In this document: positions 52,897-61,694 of the stretch, piece after piece | Position numbering within the stretch: position 1 is the first letter of the stretch | How the letters are laid out: each line of letters begins with the position of its first letter | NCBI RefSeq assembly: GCF_030817595.1 | Contig: NZ_JAUSZN010000001.1 | Coordinates: 628,001-692,000 of the forward strand | Direction: 5' to 3' | DNA length: 64,000 bases | Origin: Neobacillus niacini | Lineage (GTDB): Bacteria; Bacillota; Bacilli; Bacillales; Cytobacillaceae | Position numbers and translations under genes: made by a program | Notes under the pieces: model-generated | The model's input: only the letters and a program-made list of their open reading frames with translations | What the model was told of the DNA's origin: nothing | The model's database searches: none

Positions 52897-52925
52897 GGAC
52901 TTAATTTTTTGAGTCCTATTTTTTA
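52897..52925 (+). terminator. Terminator after the RidA-family gene
   Basis: Stem GGACTTA/TGAGTCC with a T-rich loop, then ATTTTTTA. Confidence 0.75.
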
Positions 52926-52983
52926 TACGTGATATTCTAATATTTTCTAATTATTCTCTATTATTTTCCTATTCCGCCAATTT

Positions 52984-52997
52984 TGTAAGCGCTTTTA
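52984..52997 (+). promoter_or_regulatory. CcpA cre-like site
   Basis: TGTAAGCGCTTTTA matches the cre consensus TGWAANCGNTNWCA at all but two positions. It abuts the Rex-like dyad. Confidence 0.45.
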
Positions 52998-53013
52998 TGT
53001 GAATAAATTCACA
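52998..53013. promoter_or_regulatory. Rex-like (or FNR-like) operator on the -10 of the 49-aa gene
   Basis: Perfect dyad TGTGAATAAATTCACA. It fits the Rex consensus TTGTGAA-N4-TTCACAA and also CRP/FNR spacing. TATAAT (53016-53021) lies 2 nt downstream, so bound protein would block the promoter, favouring a redox repressor such as Rex. Confidence 0.55.
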
Positions 53014-53064
53014 TGTATAATAAGGGTATAAGAAATCCATTAACCGTAACTGGAGGAAATCAAG

Positions 53065-53214
53065 ATGTTTACAGAACTTTTTCTTGAATTCAAAAATTGG
53101 TGGTTTGGCGAGTCAATGTATAATGAAGAGATAGAAGAGTTTGAACGGATTGAATCCAAGCATACAAGAGTTCATCATGATGAAGATGTTTTTGAAATCA
53201 TTCGAGTACATTAA
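53065..53214 (+). CDS. 49-aa hypothetical protein
   Basis: A short ORF with a strong TGGAGGAA site 6 nt upstream, a clear TATAAT promoter and its own terminator at 53237. The sequence is acidic and soluble (MFTELFLEFKNWWFGE at the start, histidines near the end: KHTRVHHDED), with no membrane helix and no recognised family. Cre-like and Rex-like operators suggest expression when carbon or NADH balance changes. Confidence 0.7.
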   Translation: MFTELFLEFKNWWFGESMYNEEIEEFERIESKHTRVHHDEDVFEIIRVH

Positions 53215-53236
53215 ACTAAAGTAAATTACGTTCCAA

Positions 53237-53270
53237 AGAAGACATCTAGTTTAGAAGTCTTCTTTTTTTA
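53237..53270 (+). terminator. Terminator after the 49-aa gene
   Basis: Stem AGAAGAC/GTCTTCT followed by T7. Confidence 0.85.
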
Positions 53271-53380
53271 CATTCTAAGATTGAATAGTTCATAAACTGT
53301 TTGATTTTAGAATGATTGAATTCCCTATTCCCATGCTATTCTTAATTCACAAAGTACTATATTTAACGGAGGGGTTCAAA

Positions 53381-53623
53381 ATGAGCTGTGGTTGTTCATC
53401 ACATATTAGAGATGGAAAAGACATCGTTCATCATGTAAAAAGTAAAGGGAAAGAAAACTTTGCACCTGCAGTGGCGCACGAGATTACCTGTGAGTGTGGA
53501 GAAACCTTTACGTTAGAAACTGTAGTTATGAATTGCCCCAAATGTGAAATGACTTATGCTGTAACACCTTGTGGGTCAAACGATATCAATAACATCAAGC
53601 TTGCTGGTATAAAATACGCTTAG
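53381..53623 (+). CDS. Small cysteine-rich (zinc-ribbon-like) protein
   Basis: An 80-aa protein. The start at ATG 53381 (MSCGCSSHIRDGKDIV) lies after CGGAGGGG; the longer frame upstream has no family-like sequence. Cysteines at 3 and 5, then two CxC/CxxC pairs (CECGETFTLET and CPKCEMTY) form a zinc ribbon. Function unknown, possibly RNA or redox related. A terminator follows. Confidence 0.78.
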   Translation: MSCGCSSHIRDGKDIVHHVKSKGKENFAPAVAHEITCECGETFTLETVVMNCPKCEMTYAVTPCGSNDINNIKLAGIKYA

Positions 53624-53646
53624 AAAATAATATTGTCTATCAAACT

Positions 53647-53681
53647 GGCGGACTCTTTCCTTAGAGTCCGCCATTATTATT
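53647..53681 (+). terminator. Terminator after the zinc-ribbon gene
   Basis: Perfect 10-bp stem GGCGGACTCT/AGAGTCCGCC, then ATTATTATT. Confidence 0.8.
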
Positions 53682-53776
53682 AATAAAGATCATAGAGATC
53701 AAAGAATTTAAATATTTCCAAAATTAGTGGAATAGATTATAGTAAAAAGTAATTGTTTATTTTTTTACATAAAAAA

Positions 53777-53790
53777 TGAATGCTCATTCA
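53777..53790. promoter_or_regulatory. TetR-type dyad before the MoxR operon
   Basis: TGAATG-CT-CATTCA is a perfect dyad of the kind bound by TetR-family regulators such as FadR (consensus TGAATGA...TCATTCA). The regulator would be elsewhere. Confidence 0.4.
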
Positions 53791-53819
53791 AACATTATGA
53801 AGGTAGTAGGTGGCAATAT

Positions 53820-54755
53820 ATGAATCACGTCAATAGAGTTAAGTCAGAAATATCAAAGGTAATGGTGGGAATGGATAGGGAGGTTGAACTTCTTACTATC
53901 TCTCTCTTATTTAACGGACATATATTGCTAGAAAGTGTGCCAGGCACCGGTAAAACGATGCTCGCTAAATCATTTGCGAGCAGTATTAATGGCGTCTTCT
54001 CAAGGATTCAATTTACCCCAGACGTCCTGCCAAGCGATGTAACCGGGATTCAATTTTTCAATCCAAAGATACAGGAGTTTGAACTTCGTACCGGACCAAT
54101 CGTGGCAAATATTGTTCTTGCGGATGAAATTAACCGCGCTACACCAAGGACTCAATCTAGTTTACTTGAAGTAATGGAGGAGCGGCAAGTTACGATTGAT
54201 GGAATTACGGTCAAAGTAGATGACCCTTTTATGGTCATTGCCACCCAAAATCCAGTTGAAGCTCAACAAGGAACATTCTCACTTCCTGTCGCACAAATGG
54301 ACCGTTTCTTTATGAAATTGACGATGGACTATCCAAGCCTTGAAAGTGAAAAGGAAATTTTAAAGCAAGCACGAGGCCTTGGGAGCAGCCAGAAAACAAA
54401 TGCTGTTTTAAGTCATGAAGAAATTCAGAAGTTGAAGGAAAAGGTACAGAATATCAAAATCAATGATACAGTTGAATCCTATTTACTTCAAATCGTAAGA
54501 CAGACCAGACAGCATCCTGAAATTGATCTAGGTGTAAGTCCACGTGGGGCATTGGCGTTAATGAAGGCTTCACAAGGCCAGGCCTTTTTAGAAAATAGAG
54601 AATATGTGATTCCTGAAGATATAAAAATGATGGTTCCTTATGTGTTAGGTCATCGAATCATTTTATCGACCGAAGCCTCTTTTACAAAGTCTCCCGAACG
54701 TGTATTAAAGGAAGTATTGGAAGCGGTCCCAGTACCCGTAGAGATGGGCGCTTAA
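53820..54755 (+). CDS. MoxR-family AAA+ ATPase
   Basis: A 311-aa MoxR ATPase: Walker A in SVPGTGKTML (39-48), Walker B VLADEINRA, sensor ATQNPVE. MoxR proteins are chaperone-like ATPases coupled to DUF58 and membrane partners that help mature other protein complexes. The start is backed by AGGTGG. It is the first gene of a three-gene operon with DUF58 and a DUF4129-like protein; the next gene starts 2 nt after its stop. Confidence 0.92.
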   Translation: MNHVNRVKSEISKVMVGMDREVELLTISLLFNGHILLESVPGTGKTMLAKSFASSINGVFSRIQFTPDVLPSDVTGIQFFNPKIQEFELRTGPIVANIVLADEINRATPRTQSSLLEVMEERQVTIDGITVKVDDPFMVIATQNPVEAQQGTFSLPVAQMDRFFMKLTMDYPSLESEKEILKQARGLGSSQKTNAVLSHEEIQKLKEKVQNIKINDTVESYLLQIVRQTRQHPEIDLGVSPRGALALMKASQGQAFLENREYVIPEDIKMMVPYVLGHRIILSTEASFTKSPERVLKEVLEAVPVPVEMGA

Positions 54756-54757
54756 TC

Positions 54758-55957
54758 ATGATGGAATGGAGTAAGTATAGTGTTGAGAACAACTATCTGC
54801 CTATAACAGGAGCGTTTGCATTCTTTTTATGCATTGCTTCTTTTTTCTTCCAATCCTGGCTGGCCTTTTTTGTTGGCGTCTTTATTATCTTGCTTATTTA
54901 CTTTAATCATTTGTATATGAGGAAAGTTGGAGAGGGTTTACTTTTTAATAATAACAAGGTAAGAGGGAAGTATTTTCCGAGTGAGGAAGGTGCTTGGGTA
55001 CTGGAATTTCATAATACCGGTGTGCCTATCATGAAGGCGAAGCTTAGTATTACCTTTCATGAAGCTGTTAGACCACACGATCAACGTGCAATTAAGAAAT
55101 CATCTATCTATGAGGTTACAGTCCCATTTTCAATCAGCAATCGTCAAAAAACAAGTGTGACCATTCCATTTACAGCTGAAAAAAGAGGCGTTTCAAGGAT
55201 TCGAAAAATAGAATTAATGATCCCACACTTCTTTGGTTTTGGTGAAACGATATTAGAGAAGGAGTTTCATTCCATACAAGAAGCGCTTGTTTATCCGACT
55301 ACATTGGTCGTACACAATAAACATACACTACTTACCACCAAGCAAGGAGAATCTCCTGTTTCTCATTCTCTTTTTGAGGATACGCTTTCTCCAGCGGGAA
55401 CACGAGAATACCATTTTTCAGACAGTTTTAATAGAATACATTGGAAGGCAAGCGCACGAAAGCAATCATTACAAACGAAGATCTATGATAAAGTGACCGA
55501 GAACGGTTGGAATGTAGCAATTAATATTGGTGATGACCGCTTTGTTACTGATCACCTTGAAGAAATTTTGAGTGGGACAGCCGATCTGGCGTATTTTTTT
55601 CTAAAACAGAATATCCCCTTTTCCGTATGTATTAATATCCGTCATGTGGGGATAACACCTTTTTATTATATAATGCCTGGGACTGGCAGAGAGCATTTAC
55701 AAAAAGTTTTGGAAGCGATCGCACATATTGATGTGCAGACATCAGTTTATCCTTTTGAAAAAATGCTGGCCTATTATGACAGTCATTTAGAACCGCAGCC
55801 GTTTTTCCTGCTTGCTGGGCAATACATACCAGAAAAAGGGGATTTACTGAAAAAAATTGCAGATAAAGGTACAAATGTTTACGAACTCATGGCCAATGAA
55901 CAAACTGCTTCGATAGTTAAGAAGTCATTCTCGCAAAAAAAGGAGATGTCTTCATGA
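54758..55957 (+). CDS. DUF58 domain protein
   Basis: A 399-aa protein with two N-terminal membrane segments (about 16-50), an extracytoplasmic/cytoplasmic beta domain and the DUF58 domain (about 200-260) with TREYHFSDSFNRIHWKASAR. DUF58 proteins contain a von Willebrand-A-like fold and pair with MoxR ATPases. It overlaps the next gene by 4 nt (ATGA), a sign of translational coupling. No transglutaminase follows, unlike many such operons. Confidence 0.88.
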   Translation: MMEWSKYSVENNYLPITGAFAFFLCIASFFFQSWLAFFVGVFIILLIYFNHLYMRKVGEGLLFNNNKVRGKYFPSEEGAWVLEFHNTGVPIMKAKLSITFHEAVRPHDQRAIKKSSIYEVTVPFSISNRQKTSVTIPFTAEKRGVSRIRKIELMIPHFFGFGETILEKEFHSIQEALVYPTTLVVHNKHTLLTTKQGESPVSHSLFEDTLSPAGTREYHFSDSFNRIHWKASARKQSLQTKIYDKVTENGWNVAINIGDDRFVTDHLEEILSGTADLAYFFLKQNIPFSVCINIRHVGITPFYYIMPGTGREHLQKVLEAIAHIDVQTSVYPFEKMLAYYDSHLEPQPFFLLAGQYIPEKGDLLKKIADKGTNVYELMANEQTASIVKKSFSQKKEMSS

Positions 55958-57174
55958 AAAACAATGTTTGGTATTTGGCTTATTATAAAACGATTGAGAT
56001 TTTGATTGGAAGTCTTGTCTTCGCTTTTTACTATTTATTTCAAGGACAGGAGATCCCATTTCTATATTATCTAGCCGTCTCCATCCCATCTACCTATCTC
56101 TTTATTTTCCTGATTCATACTTACCAGGAGAAGAGTAGATTGTTATTTTTTATTATTGTCTTCCCTTTAGTTGTGGTGGGCGGGTTATGGTTGAACTTTT
56201 CAATCGTGTTTATTTTAGTATTGTCGATGTTGATTTACTGGAGAACTACCATAATGAATAGTGATAGGGAAAGTGTGCAAACGGGCTTATGGTTGTTTTT
56301 GAACGTCTTCTTGGGCTTTATTTTACTCATTATCGCTAATATGCAAGACTATCCTTATCAAAACCCATTGATGATCATCATCATTTTAAATCTTACTTTT
56401 ATTGTAGTAGGTGGATTTTTGATGAACTGGTTATCAGTAGTTGAGAACAAACAAGTAAAAAGACTCCTGCTTAGAAATTTTCTTTCGATCATGGGTATAA
56501 TGATGGCCATAAGTTTGCTTGCTGTTACCTTTAGGGATGTCCTTAAATGGTTGGTTGGATCAATCCTAAACTTAGTCGTTTTTGCAGCATCCTTCTTAAT
56601 GTCTCCAATATTTAATTGGGTTGAGAATTATGAACTGACAGGAGAAGTGAATCCGTTTGCTCAAATTCAAAATGCACAGTCTAAAGTGGAGGTTGAGAGT
56701 ACTAGTTTGATTCATGATCAATCAGCACTGGCTTCAAAAGTGGATTTAAATTTTACGTATTTGTACATTGCAGTATTGATGATCCTTTGTATTCTAGTAT
56801 TTATTTTCCTTTATAAGAAATTCCAAGGAAGTACTGAAGTTTTGGATTCTACCGAAAATGGATTTTATAGTTCAGCTTTTGATGAAGGCGAAAAGGGGAC
56901 CCGTTCTTCCAAAAATAAAAGGTATGGGGAACTGCCTTCCTATCGTGTGCGTAAGGAAATCTTTCGACTGGAGAAAATGGCGGAAAAGCTCCAACTTGGA
57001 AGATATTCATCTGAAACGATAGGGGAATGGTTTAGTAGAGTAGGAGTAAAAGAGGACGAGTTCATCCAATCAGTCTATGAAAGGGTACGATATGGAAATC
57101 AGATTGAATCGGATGAGGAATATCGATTATTTTTAAAAAGGTACAAAGAAAGCAGAGCTAAAACAGATTCATAA
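55954..57174 (+). CDS. DUF4129-like multi-pass membrane protein
   Basis: A 406-aa protein with about seven N-terminal membrane segments (to about 215), an eighth segment near 275-293 and a cytoplasmic, charged C-terminal part (about 300-406) of DUF4129 character. It is the third gene of the MoxR operon and likely scaffolds the complex in the membrane. Operons of this kind usually encode a transglutaminase-like protein; here the C-terminal domain is present but no such gene is seen. The terminator at 57247 ends the operon. Confidence 0.78.
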   Translation: MKNNVWYLAYYKTIEILIGSLVFAFYYLFQGQEIPFLYYLAVSIPSTYLFIFLIHTYQEKSRLLFFIIVFPLVVVGGLWLNFSIVFILVLSMLIYWRTTIMNSDRESVQTGLWLFLNVFLGFILLIIANMQDYPYQNPLMIIIILNLTFIVVGGFLMNWLSVVENKQVKRLLLRNFLSIMGIMMAISLLAVTFRDVLKWLVGSILNLVVFAASFLMSPIFNWVENYELTGEVNPFAQIQNAQSKVEVESTSLIHDQSALASKVDLNFTYLYIAVLMILCILVFIFLYKKFQGSTEVLDSTENGFYSSAFDEGEKGTRSSKNKRYGELPSYRVRKEIFRLEKMAEKLQLGRYSSETIGEWFSRVGVKEDEFIQSVYERVRYGNQIESDEEYRLFLKRYKESRAKTDS

Positions 57175-57246
57175 ATTGCTATTAGAAGAGGGTAAAATTG
57201 AATCGAGATCACGTGTGAAAAACATTATTAAGGGATTTACATCTAG

Positions 57247-57287
57247 AACAGAAGAACATTGAATTAATTGTTCTTCTGTTTTTTTAT
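57247..57287. terminator. Bidirectional terminator
   Basis: 12-bp stem AACAGAAGAACA/TGTTCTTCTGTT with a 10-nt loop and T7, between the MoxR operon and the convergent DUF2809 gene. Confidence 0.88.
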
Positions 57288-57683
57288 GATCATCACTTGA
57301 TCCAAGCTAGAGGCAATGACAATTCCTAGTGTATAACGAATTAAATCTATAGTAAGGAATCCTTTACCAAGTATCAACGCTCCCAGCAGAGTTCCGCGAA
57401 TTTGATTAATCCAATCTTCCTGATATAGCTGACTGAATTCGATACCGAAACTGAACAAAAAACTGAGAAATATCGATGTTACTATGCATTTTTTTAAAAA
57501 TAAAAAGCGGAATCCAAAATAGACCATCATTGCCCATAGGACATCACCAGCATTCTCTGCTAAATAGGAGAATAATAGATGACTGTATTTTCTAGAAGCC
57601 AGTCCAAGTAGAATTGTGATTATAAAAGCAATAAAATAAGTTCGTCTCAATGGATTATTATGAGAATCATTTATAGAAATCAT
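57264..57683 (-). CDS. DUF2809-family membrane protein
   Basis: A 139-aa protein with four membrane segments and the DUF2809 pattern (RKYSHLLFSYLAENAGDVLW, then FGIEFSQLYQ). Similar to VanZ-like helices, but DUF2809 fits better. Function unknown. The start at 57683 follows AAAGGTG by 6 nt; the GTG three codons earlier lies inside the ribosome site. Confidence 0.8.
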   Translation of the reverse strand: MISINDSHNNPLRRTYFIAFIITILLGLASRKYSHLLFSYLAENAGDVLWAMMVYFGFRFLFLKKCIVTSIFLSFLFSFGIEFSQLYQEDWINQIRGTLLGALILGKGFLTIDLIRYTLGIVIASSLDQVMIIKKQKNN

Positions 57684-57749
57684 TGGCAGCACCTTTATTC
57701 CAAAGTATAATCTTCATTATATTAACACTTTATTTGAGTATACAAGAGA

Positions 57750-57863
57750 TATCTACACACTTTATGAATATATCTACACAAACTCATTTGATATCTACAC
57801 ACTTTTTGAATATTTCTACACAAGTTCATTCGATATCTACACAGTTTTAAATATATCTACAAA
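57750..57863. repeat. Six 21-bp phased direct repeats upstream of the GNAT gene
   Basis: TATCTACACA starts at 57750, 57771, 57792, 57813 (as TTTCTACACA), 57834 and 57854 (TATCTACAAA), spaced 21, 21, 21, 21 and 20 bp. Two units form a 42-bp superunit. Equal spacing of two helical turns puts all copies on one face of the DNA. Confidence 0.9.
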
Positions 57864-57886
57864 TTTTTCCGATAGAGGTGTTTAAT

Positions 57887-58384
57887 GTGCTAAAAATTGA
57901 AGAAATTAAATCGATTGAGTCCCATATAGTTCTGCTATCTGAACTATTGGTTAAAGTGGTGGATGACGGTGCGTCCATTGGTTTTTTACCACCTATGAAG
58001 CTATCAGATGCGAGACAATATTGGCAAACTGTAATAAATCCAGATGTCATTTTATTTATTGCGAAAATAAATAATGAAATCGTTGGAACCATCCAAGTTC
58101 ATTTGTGTACTAAGCAGAACGGTCTTCATCGAGCTGAAATTGCAAAGCTAATGACAGGCCCCAATGCTAGACGCAAAGGGGTAGCCCGTGCATTAATGAA
58201 AGTTGCGGAGGAGCGAGCGGTAAGTGAGGGAAGAACGTTACTTGTCCTAGATACAAGAGACGGCGATCCCTCCAATCATCTCTATCAATCAATTGGATTT
58301 ATTCCTGCTGGCAAAATTCCGAACTTTGCCCTATCGGGTGAAGGAGAACTAGATACCACTGTTATTTATTATAAAAATTTATAA
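57887..58384 (+). CDS. GNAT-family N-acetyltransferase
   Basis: A 165-aa acetyltransferase with motif A RRKGVARALMKVAEE (acetyl-CoA binding), preceded by LMTGPNA, and a C-terminal strand typical of GNAT proteins. GTG 57887 lies 6 nt after GAGGTG; GTG 57878 lies in that site. The substrate is unknown. The 21-bp repeat array ends just before the ribosome site, so it may sit over or next to the promoter. Confidence 0.85.
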   Translation: MLKIEEIKSIESHIVLLSELLVKVVDDGASIGFLPPMKLSDARQYWQTVINPDVILFIAKINNEIVGTIQVHLCTKQNGLHRAEIAKLMTGPNARRKGVARALMKVAEERAVSEGRTLLVLDTRDGDPSNHLYQSIGFIPAGKIPNFALSGEGELDTTVIYYKNL

Positions 58385-58499
58385 ATAAACTAATAAATAC
58401 TCCAAATTTCACTAATATCCTGTGAGTTTAATCGTGACATTTGAAGAAAATAGTTGAAGATTATAGAAAGTAGCTTAAACGCTGAAAGCGGGATTGTTC

Positions 58500-59159
58500 A
58501 TGAGAGTGATAGGTATTGATTTATCAGGGCCAAGTAATCATAAAGATACAGTTTTATCGTTATTTGAAAAACATGATAGTGAATTGAAATTTCTTAAACT
58601 AATGAAAGATGTAAGTGATTTTCAGATATTAGAAGAAATTGAGACTCAAAGTAAGATCGATGAAGTGATCATTGGAATCGATGCCCCCTTGTCATATGAG
58701 GATGGTGGAGGGGATAGACAAGGCGATAAGCTTCTAAGACAATTTATTATTTCGTTGGGAATGAAATCTGGATCCATCATGCCACCGACTTTTAATCGAA
58801 TGGTCTATCTTACTTTGAGAGGGATTAAACTTACAAGAGAAATTGCAAATATAAAAACTATCAACCCAATCTCGATCGTCGAAGTTCATCCAGGCGCTGT
58901 AATCGGTTCAAGACTTCTTCATGAAGATAAACAATATGTATTGAACTACAAACAAGATTTATCTGCGAGAACTTTTATACGAAACTGGCTTGGAGAGCAA
59001 CATTTAAAAGAACTGCCTGCATTTATAGATAAAGAAAGTCATACAATTGATGCATGTGCAGCTGCCTTAGGAGCTTGGCATTGGAAGGATCCATTGTTTG
59101 CGCCAAAATGGCTGCTTCCTGCAAATCCTCCTCTTCATCCATATGACTATTGTTGTTAA
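58500..59159 (+). CDS. DUF429 domain protein
   Basis: A 219-aa protein of the DUF429 family, a predicted nuclease-like (RNase H-related) fold. Visible motifs: RVIGIDLSGP at the N-terminus with the first acidic residue, GIDAPLSYEDG with the second, and HTIDACAAALGAW near the C-terminus. Function is not established. ATG 58500 is preferred over TTG 58494. It is followed 27 nt later by the PhzF gene and may share its transcript. Confidence 0.83.
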   Translation: MRVIGIDLSGPSNHKDTVLSLFEKHDSELKFLKLMKDVSDFQILEEIETQSKIDEVIIGIDAPLSYEDGGGDRQGDKLLRQFIISLGMKSGSIMPPTFNRMVYLTLRGIKLTREIANIKTINPISIVEVHPGAVIGSRLLHEDKQYVLNYKQDLSARTFIRNWLGEQHLKELPAFIDKESHTIDACAAALGAWHWKDPLFAPKWLLPANPPLHPYDYCC

Positions 59160-59186
59160 TTAGAGTAAATTAAGGAGGAAATTAAG

Positions 59187-60050
59187 GTGAGGTATTATAT
59201 TGTTGATGTGTTTGCCGAAAACAAATATGAGGGAAATCAATTGGCTGTTTTTATTCCAGAGGGGAAAATGGAACAAACCGAAATGCAAAACATTGCCAGA
59301 GAAATGAACTTTTCTGAAACAACCTTTATTATGTCGGGCATACAGGATAATGGAGGATATGATGTTAAGATTTTTTCTCCCGATTCTGAATTACCTTTTG
59401 CCGGACATCCGACCCTTGGAACAGCCTTTATCATTAAAAACTTTTTCGACCGTTCAGAAAGCAGTAAAATTAAATTAAATTTAATGGTTGGGCAGGTTCC
59501 TGTTGTTTTTGAAGATCAATACGCCTGGATGACCCAAAACCAACCTGAATTCGGCGCTAATCTTGAGATTGAAAGAATTGTAGACGCACTTCAAATTAAT
59601 CGTGAAGACATTAATACTGATTATCCAATTGAAGTGGTTTCAACAGGATTGCCTAGTGTTATTGTCCATTTGAATTCATTGGATGCCGTAAGTCGTTGTA
59701 AAATAAATCATATTGCTTTTGAGAAACTTTTAAAGGATATTGGAGAAGTGAATTTACTTGTTTTTACAACGGAAACTGCAAGCCCTGAAAACGACCTTAA
59801 CGTAAGATTATTTATGTGTAATTCAGGGTTTTTAGAGGACCCGGCAACAGGCAGTGCAAATGGGAATTTAGCAGGTTATCTGATAAAACATGACTTTTTC
59901 CATTCAAATGAAATCAGCTATCGTGTCGAGCAAGGGGCTTTTATTGGCAGACCATCGCTACTAAAAATAAATGCCAAAAAGACCGATGACCACTATCTCA
60001 TTCAAGTTGGCGGGCGCGTTATTGTCATTTCAGAAGGTAAGTGGTATTAA
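59187..60050 (+). CDS. PhzF-family isomerase
   Basis: A 287-aa protein of the PhzF family, which includes diaminopimelate-epimerase-fold isomerases. The N-terminal motif NFSETTF contains the catalytic Glu (E44), with PFAGHPTLGTA and DPATGSANG in the two lobes. It starts at GTG behind AAGGAGGAAATT. Substrates of most members are unknown; there are no phenazine genes nearby. It is 24 nt upstream of the MFS gene, probably co-transcribed. Confidence 0.92.
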   Translation: MRYYIVDVFAENKYEGNQLAVFIPEGKMEQTEMQNIAREMNFSETTFIMSGIQDNGGYDVKIFSPDSELPFAGHPTLGTAFIIKNFFDRSESSKIKLNLMVGQVPVVFEDQYAWMTQNQPEFGANLEIERIVDALQINREDINTDYPIEVVSTGLPSVIVHLNSLDAVSRCKINHIAFEKLLKDIGEVNLLVFTTETASPENDLNVRLFMCNSGFLEDPATGSANGNLAGYLIKHDFFHSNEISYRVEQGAFIGRPSLLKINAKKTDDHYLIQVGGRVIVISEGKWY

Positions 60051-60074
60051 CAAACAATCGAAGGGATCTATACT

Positions 60075-61328
60075 ATGCAAACATTGCCACAAACACAACC
60101 GGTAAAGAAATACATACCACTTTCATTTTTTGTTATTTTTCTAGGATACCTAGTTTTTGGGTTATCTGAGAATATCAAGGGACCTGCGATTCCTCAAATG
60201 CAAATCGATTATGGAATTGATGAATTGCAGGTTGGGTTTCTATTAGCGATTAACTCAATTGGGTTTTTAATCGCTTGCAGCTTTACTGGTGCTTTTTCAT
60301 CTAAAGCCGGCATTAAGCTTACGAGTCTGCTAGCGTTTGGAATGATGGCATTATCAGGTGTATTCATTTATTTTTCTAGTAATTTTGCCGTTTTTTCGGT
60401 TTCCTATTTCATTATGTATTTAGGAAATGGGATGTTAGAAATAGCCCTGGCGATTTTGGCTGCAAGAATCTTTACAAAAAATACTGGTTTTATGATGAAC
60501 CTGTCTCATTTCTTTTATGGACTTAGTTCTACGGCTGCTCCTTTGATGGCGGCCGGCTTAATGGGCGTGACATTTTTTGGGGGACGTGAGCTAGGCTGGC
60601 AGGGAATGTATTTATTGATGCTTTCATTATGTATCATCCCCATGATCCCAGCATTTTTCAGTACACTTCCAGTGGATAAAACAACGTCTCACGAACGCCT
60701 GCCTATTAAGATGTTCTTAAAGGATCGGGTAGCATGGTTCATTATTATCATTCTTTCATTTGGAGTAATCCTGGAACTTTCAATTGCCGGCTGGCTTGTT
60801 AACTTTCTAGAGAGGTCTTTTCTATGGAGTTCAACGGCAGCCTCTGGTATGTTATCGATCTTTTTCCTCTGTTTTATGATAGGAAGGTTACTTTTAGGAT
60901 TTGTAACCGATAAAATAGGTTTTATGATCTCAATCATTGTTTTTTCAGGTCTAGCTGGAATTACAACGATATTGGCCACATTATTTGGACCATCAGGGGT
61001 ATGGTTATATGCGGCAGCTGGTTTCGGTATTGCTCCCGTCTATCCGACAGTAATGGCATTGATTGCCAAAAGATATCCTACTGGACTTGACGCTGCCATT
61101 ACCGTTACTGTAACCGTAATGGGAATTGTGGTGGTTATCAGCAATTTATTCCTAGGAGCACTGATTGAGTTTTTTAAAAGATGGTTTACGAGTCTTCTTG
61201 GAGCTGAAATGGGTCTCATGAGAGGATTTCAGGCCGGATTTATTTTTATTGGCGTCTGTGGGGTTTTATGTTCTGTTTTTAGTATTATTTTGTATCGGTA
61301 TTTAAAGATGCGGAATGAAGTGATGTAA
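60075..61328 (+). CDS. MFS transporter
   Basis: A 417-aa transporter with about 12 membrane segments. The N-terminal region (FLGYLVFGLSENIKGPAIPQ) and size are similar to fucose/glucose-type MFS permeases, but substrate motifs are not decisive. The gene follows PhzF closely and may export or import the PhzF product or substrate. The ribosome site AAGGGA is moderate. A weak hairpin (GAGG/CCTC) follows. Confidence 0.85.
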   Translation: MQTLPQTQPVKKYIPLSFFVIFLGYLVFGLSENIKGPAIPQMQIDYGIDELQVGFLLAINSIGFLIACSFTGAFSSKAGIKLTSLLAFGMMALSGVFIYFSSNFAVFSVSYFIMYLGNGMLEIALAILAARIFTKNTGFMMNLSHFFYGLSSTAAPLMAAGLMGVTFFGGRELGWQGMYLLMLSLCIIPMIPAFFSTLPVDKTTSHERLPIKMFLKDRVAWFIIIILSFGVILELSIAGWLVNFLERSFLWSSTAASGMLSIFFLCFMIGRLLLGFVTDKIGFMISIIVFSGLAGITTILATLFGPSGVWLYAAAGFGIAPVYPTVMALIAKRYPTGLDAAITVTVTVMGIVVVISNLFLGALIEFFKRWFTSLLGAEMGLMRGFQAGFIFIGVCGVLCSVFSIILYRYLKMRNEVM

Positions 61329-61379
61329 ACGAGGTGACCATCGGGGTTGCCTCTTTTAATTGCAGAGGAGTGTATAAAG

Positions 61380-61694
61380 ATGGATAAACAATTTAAGGAA
61401 TTGATCCATTCAGAAGAGGAATTGCGTACATTAATTGGTTTTCCAAGTGAATTAGTGGAAAGAAAAATGATTACATACCTAGATCACAATTGTGAAGAAT
61501 ACATTTCCAAATCCCCATTTTTAGTGATTTCGAGCTCCGATCACTCGGGGAATTGCGATGTTTCACCAAGAGGGGATATGGCTGGTTTTGTAAAAGTAGA
61601 AAAGGATTTTAGTTGTAATAAATCTCGTACAATTGAAGCATGTGAGCCAACTGTCTTTTTGCTTCAAAAGCCCAAATTTATCCTTAAAAGATAA
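61380..61694 (+). pseudogene. PPOX-type flavoprotein, C-terminally truncated
   Basis: The first 70 or so residues (MDKQFKELIHSEEELRTLIG, YLDHNCEEYISKSPFLVISS, DVSPRGDMAGFVKV) match the MSMEG_1061-type pyridoxamine-5'-phosphate-oxidase-like flavoproteins, which are about 200 aa. After GFVKV the sequence diverges abruptly and stops 34 residues later, so the FMN-binding second half is absent. The start at 61380 follows GAGGAG. The break looks like a deletion or fusion. Confidence 0.65.
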
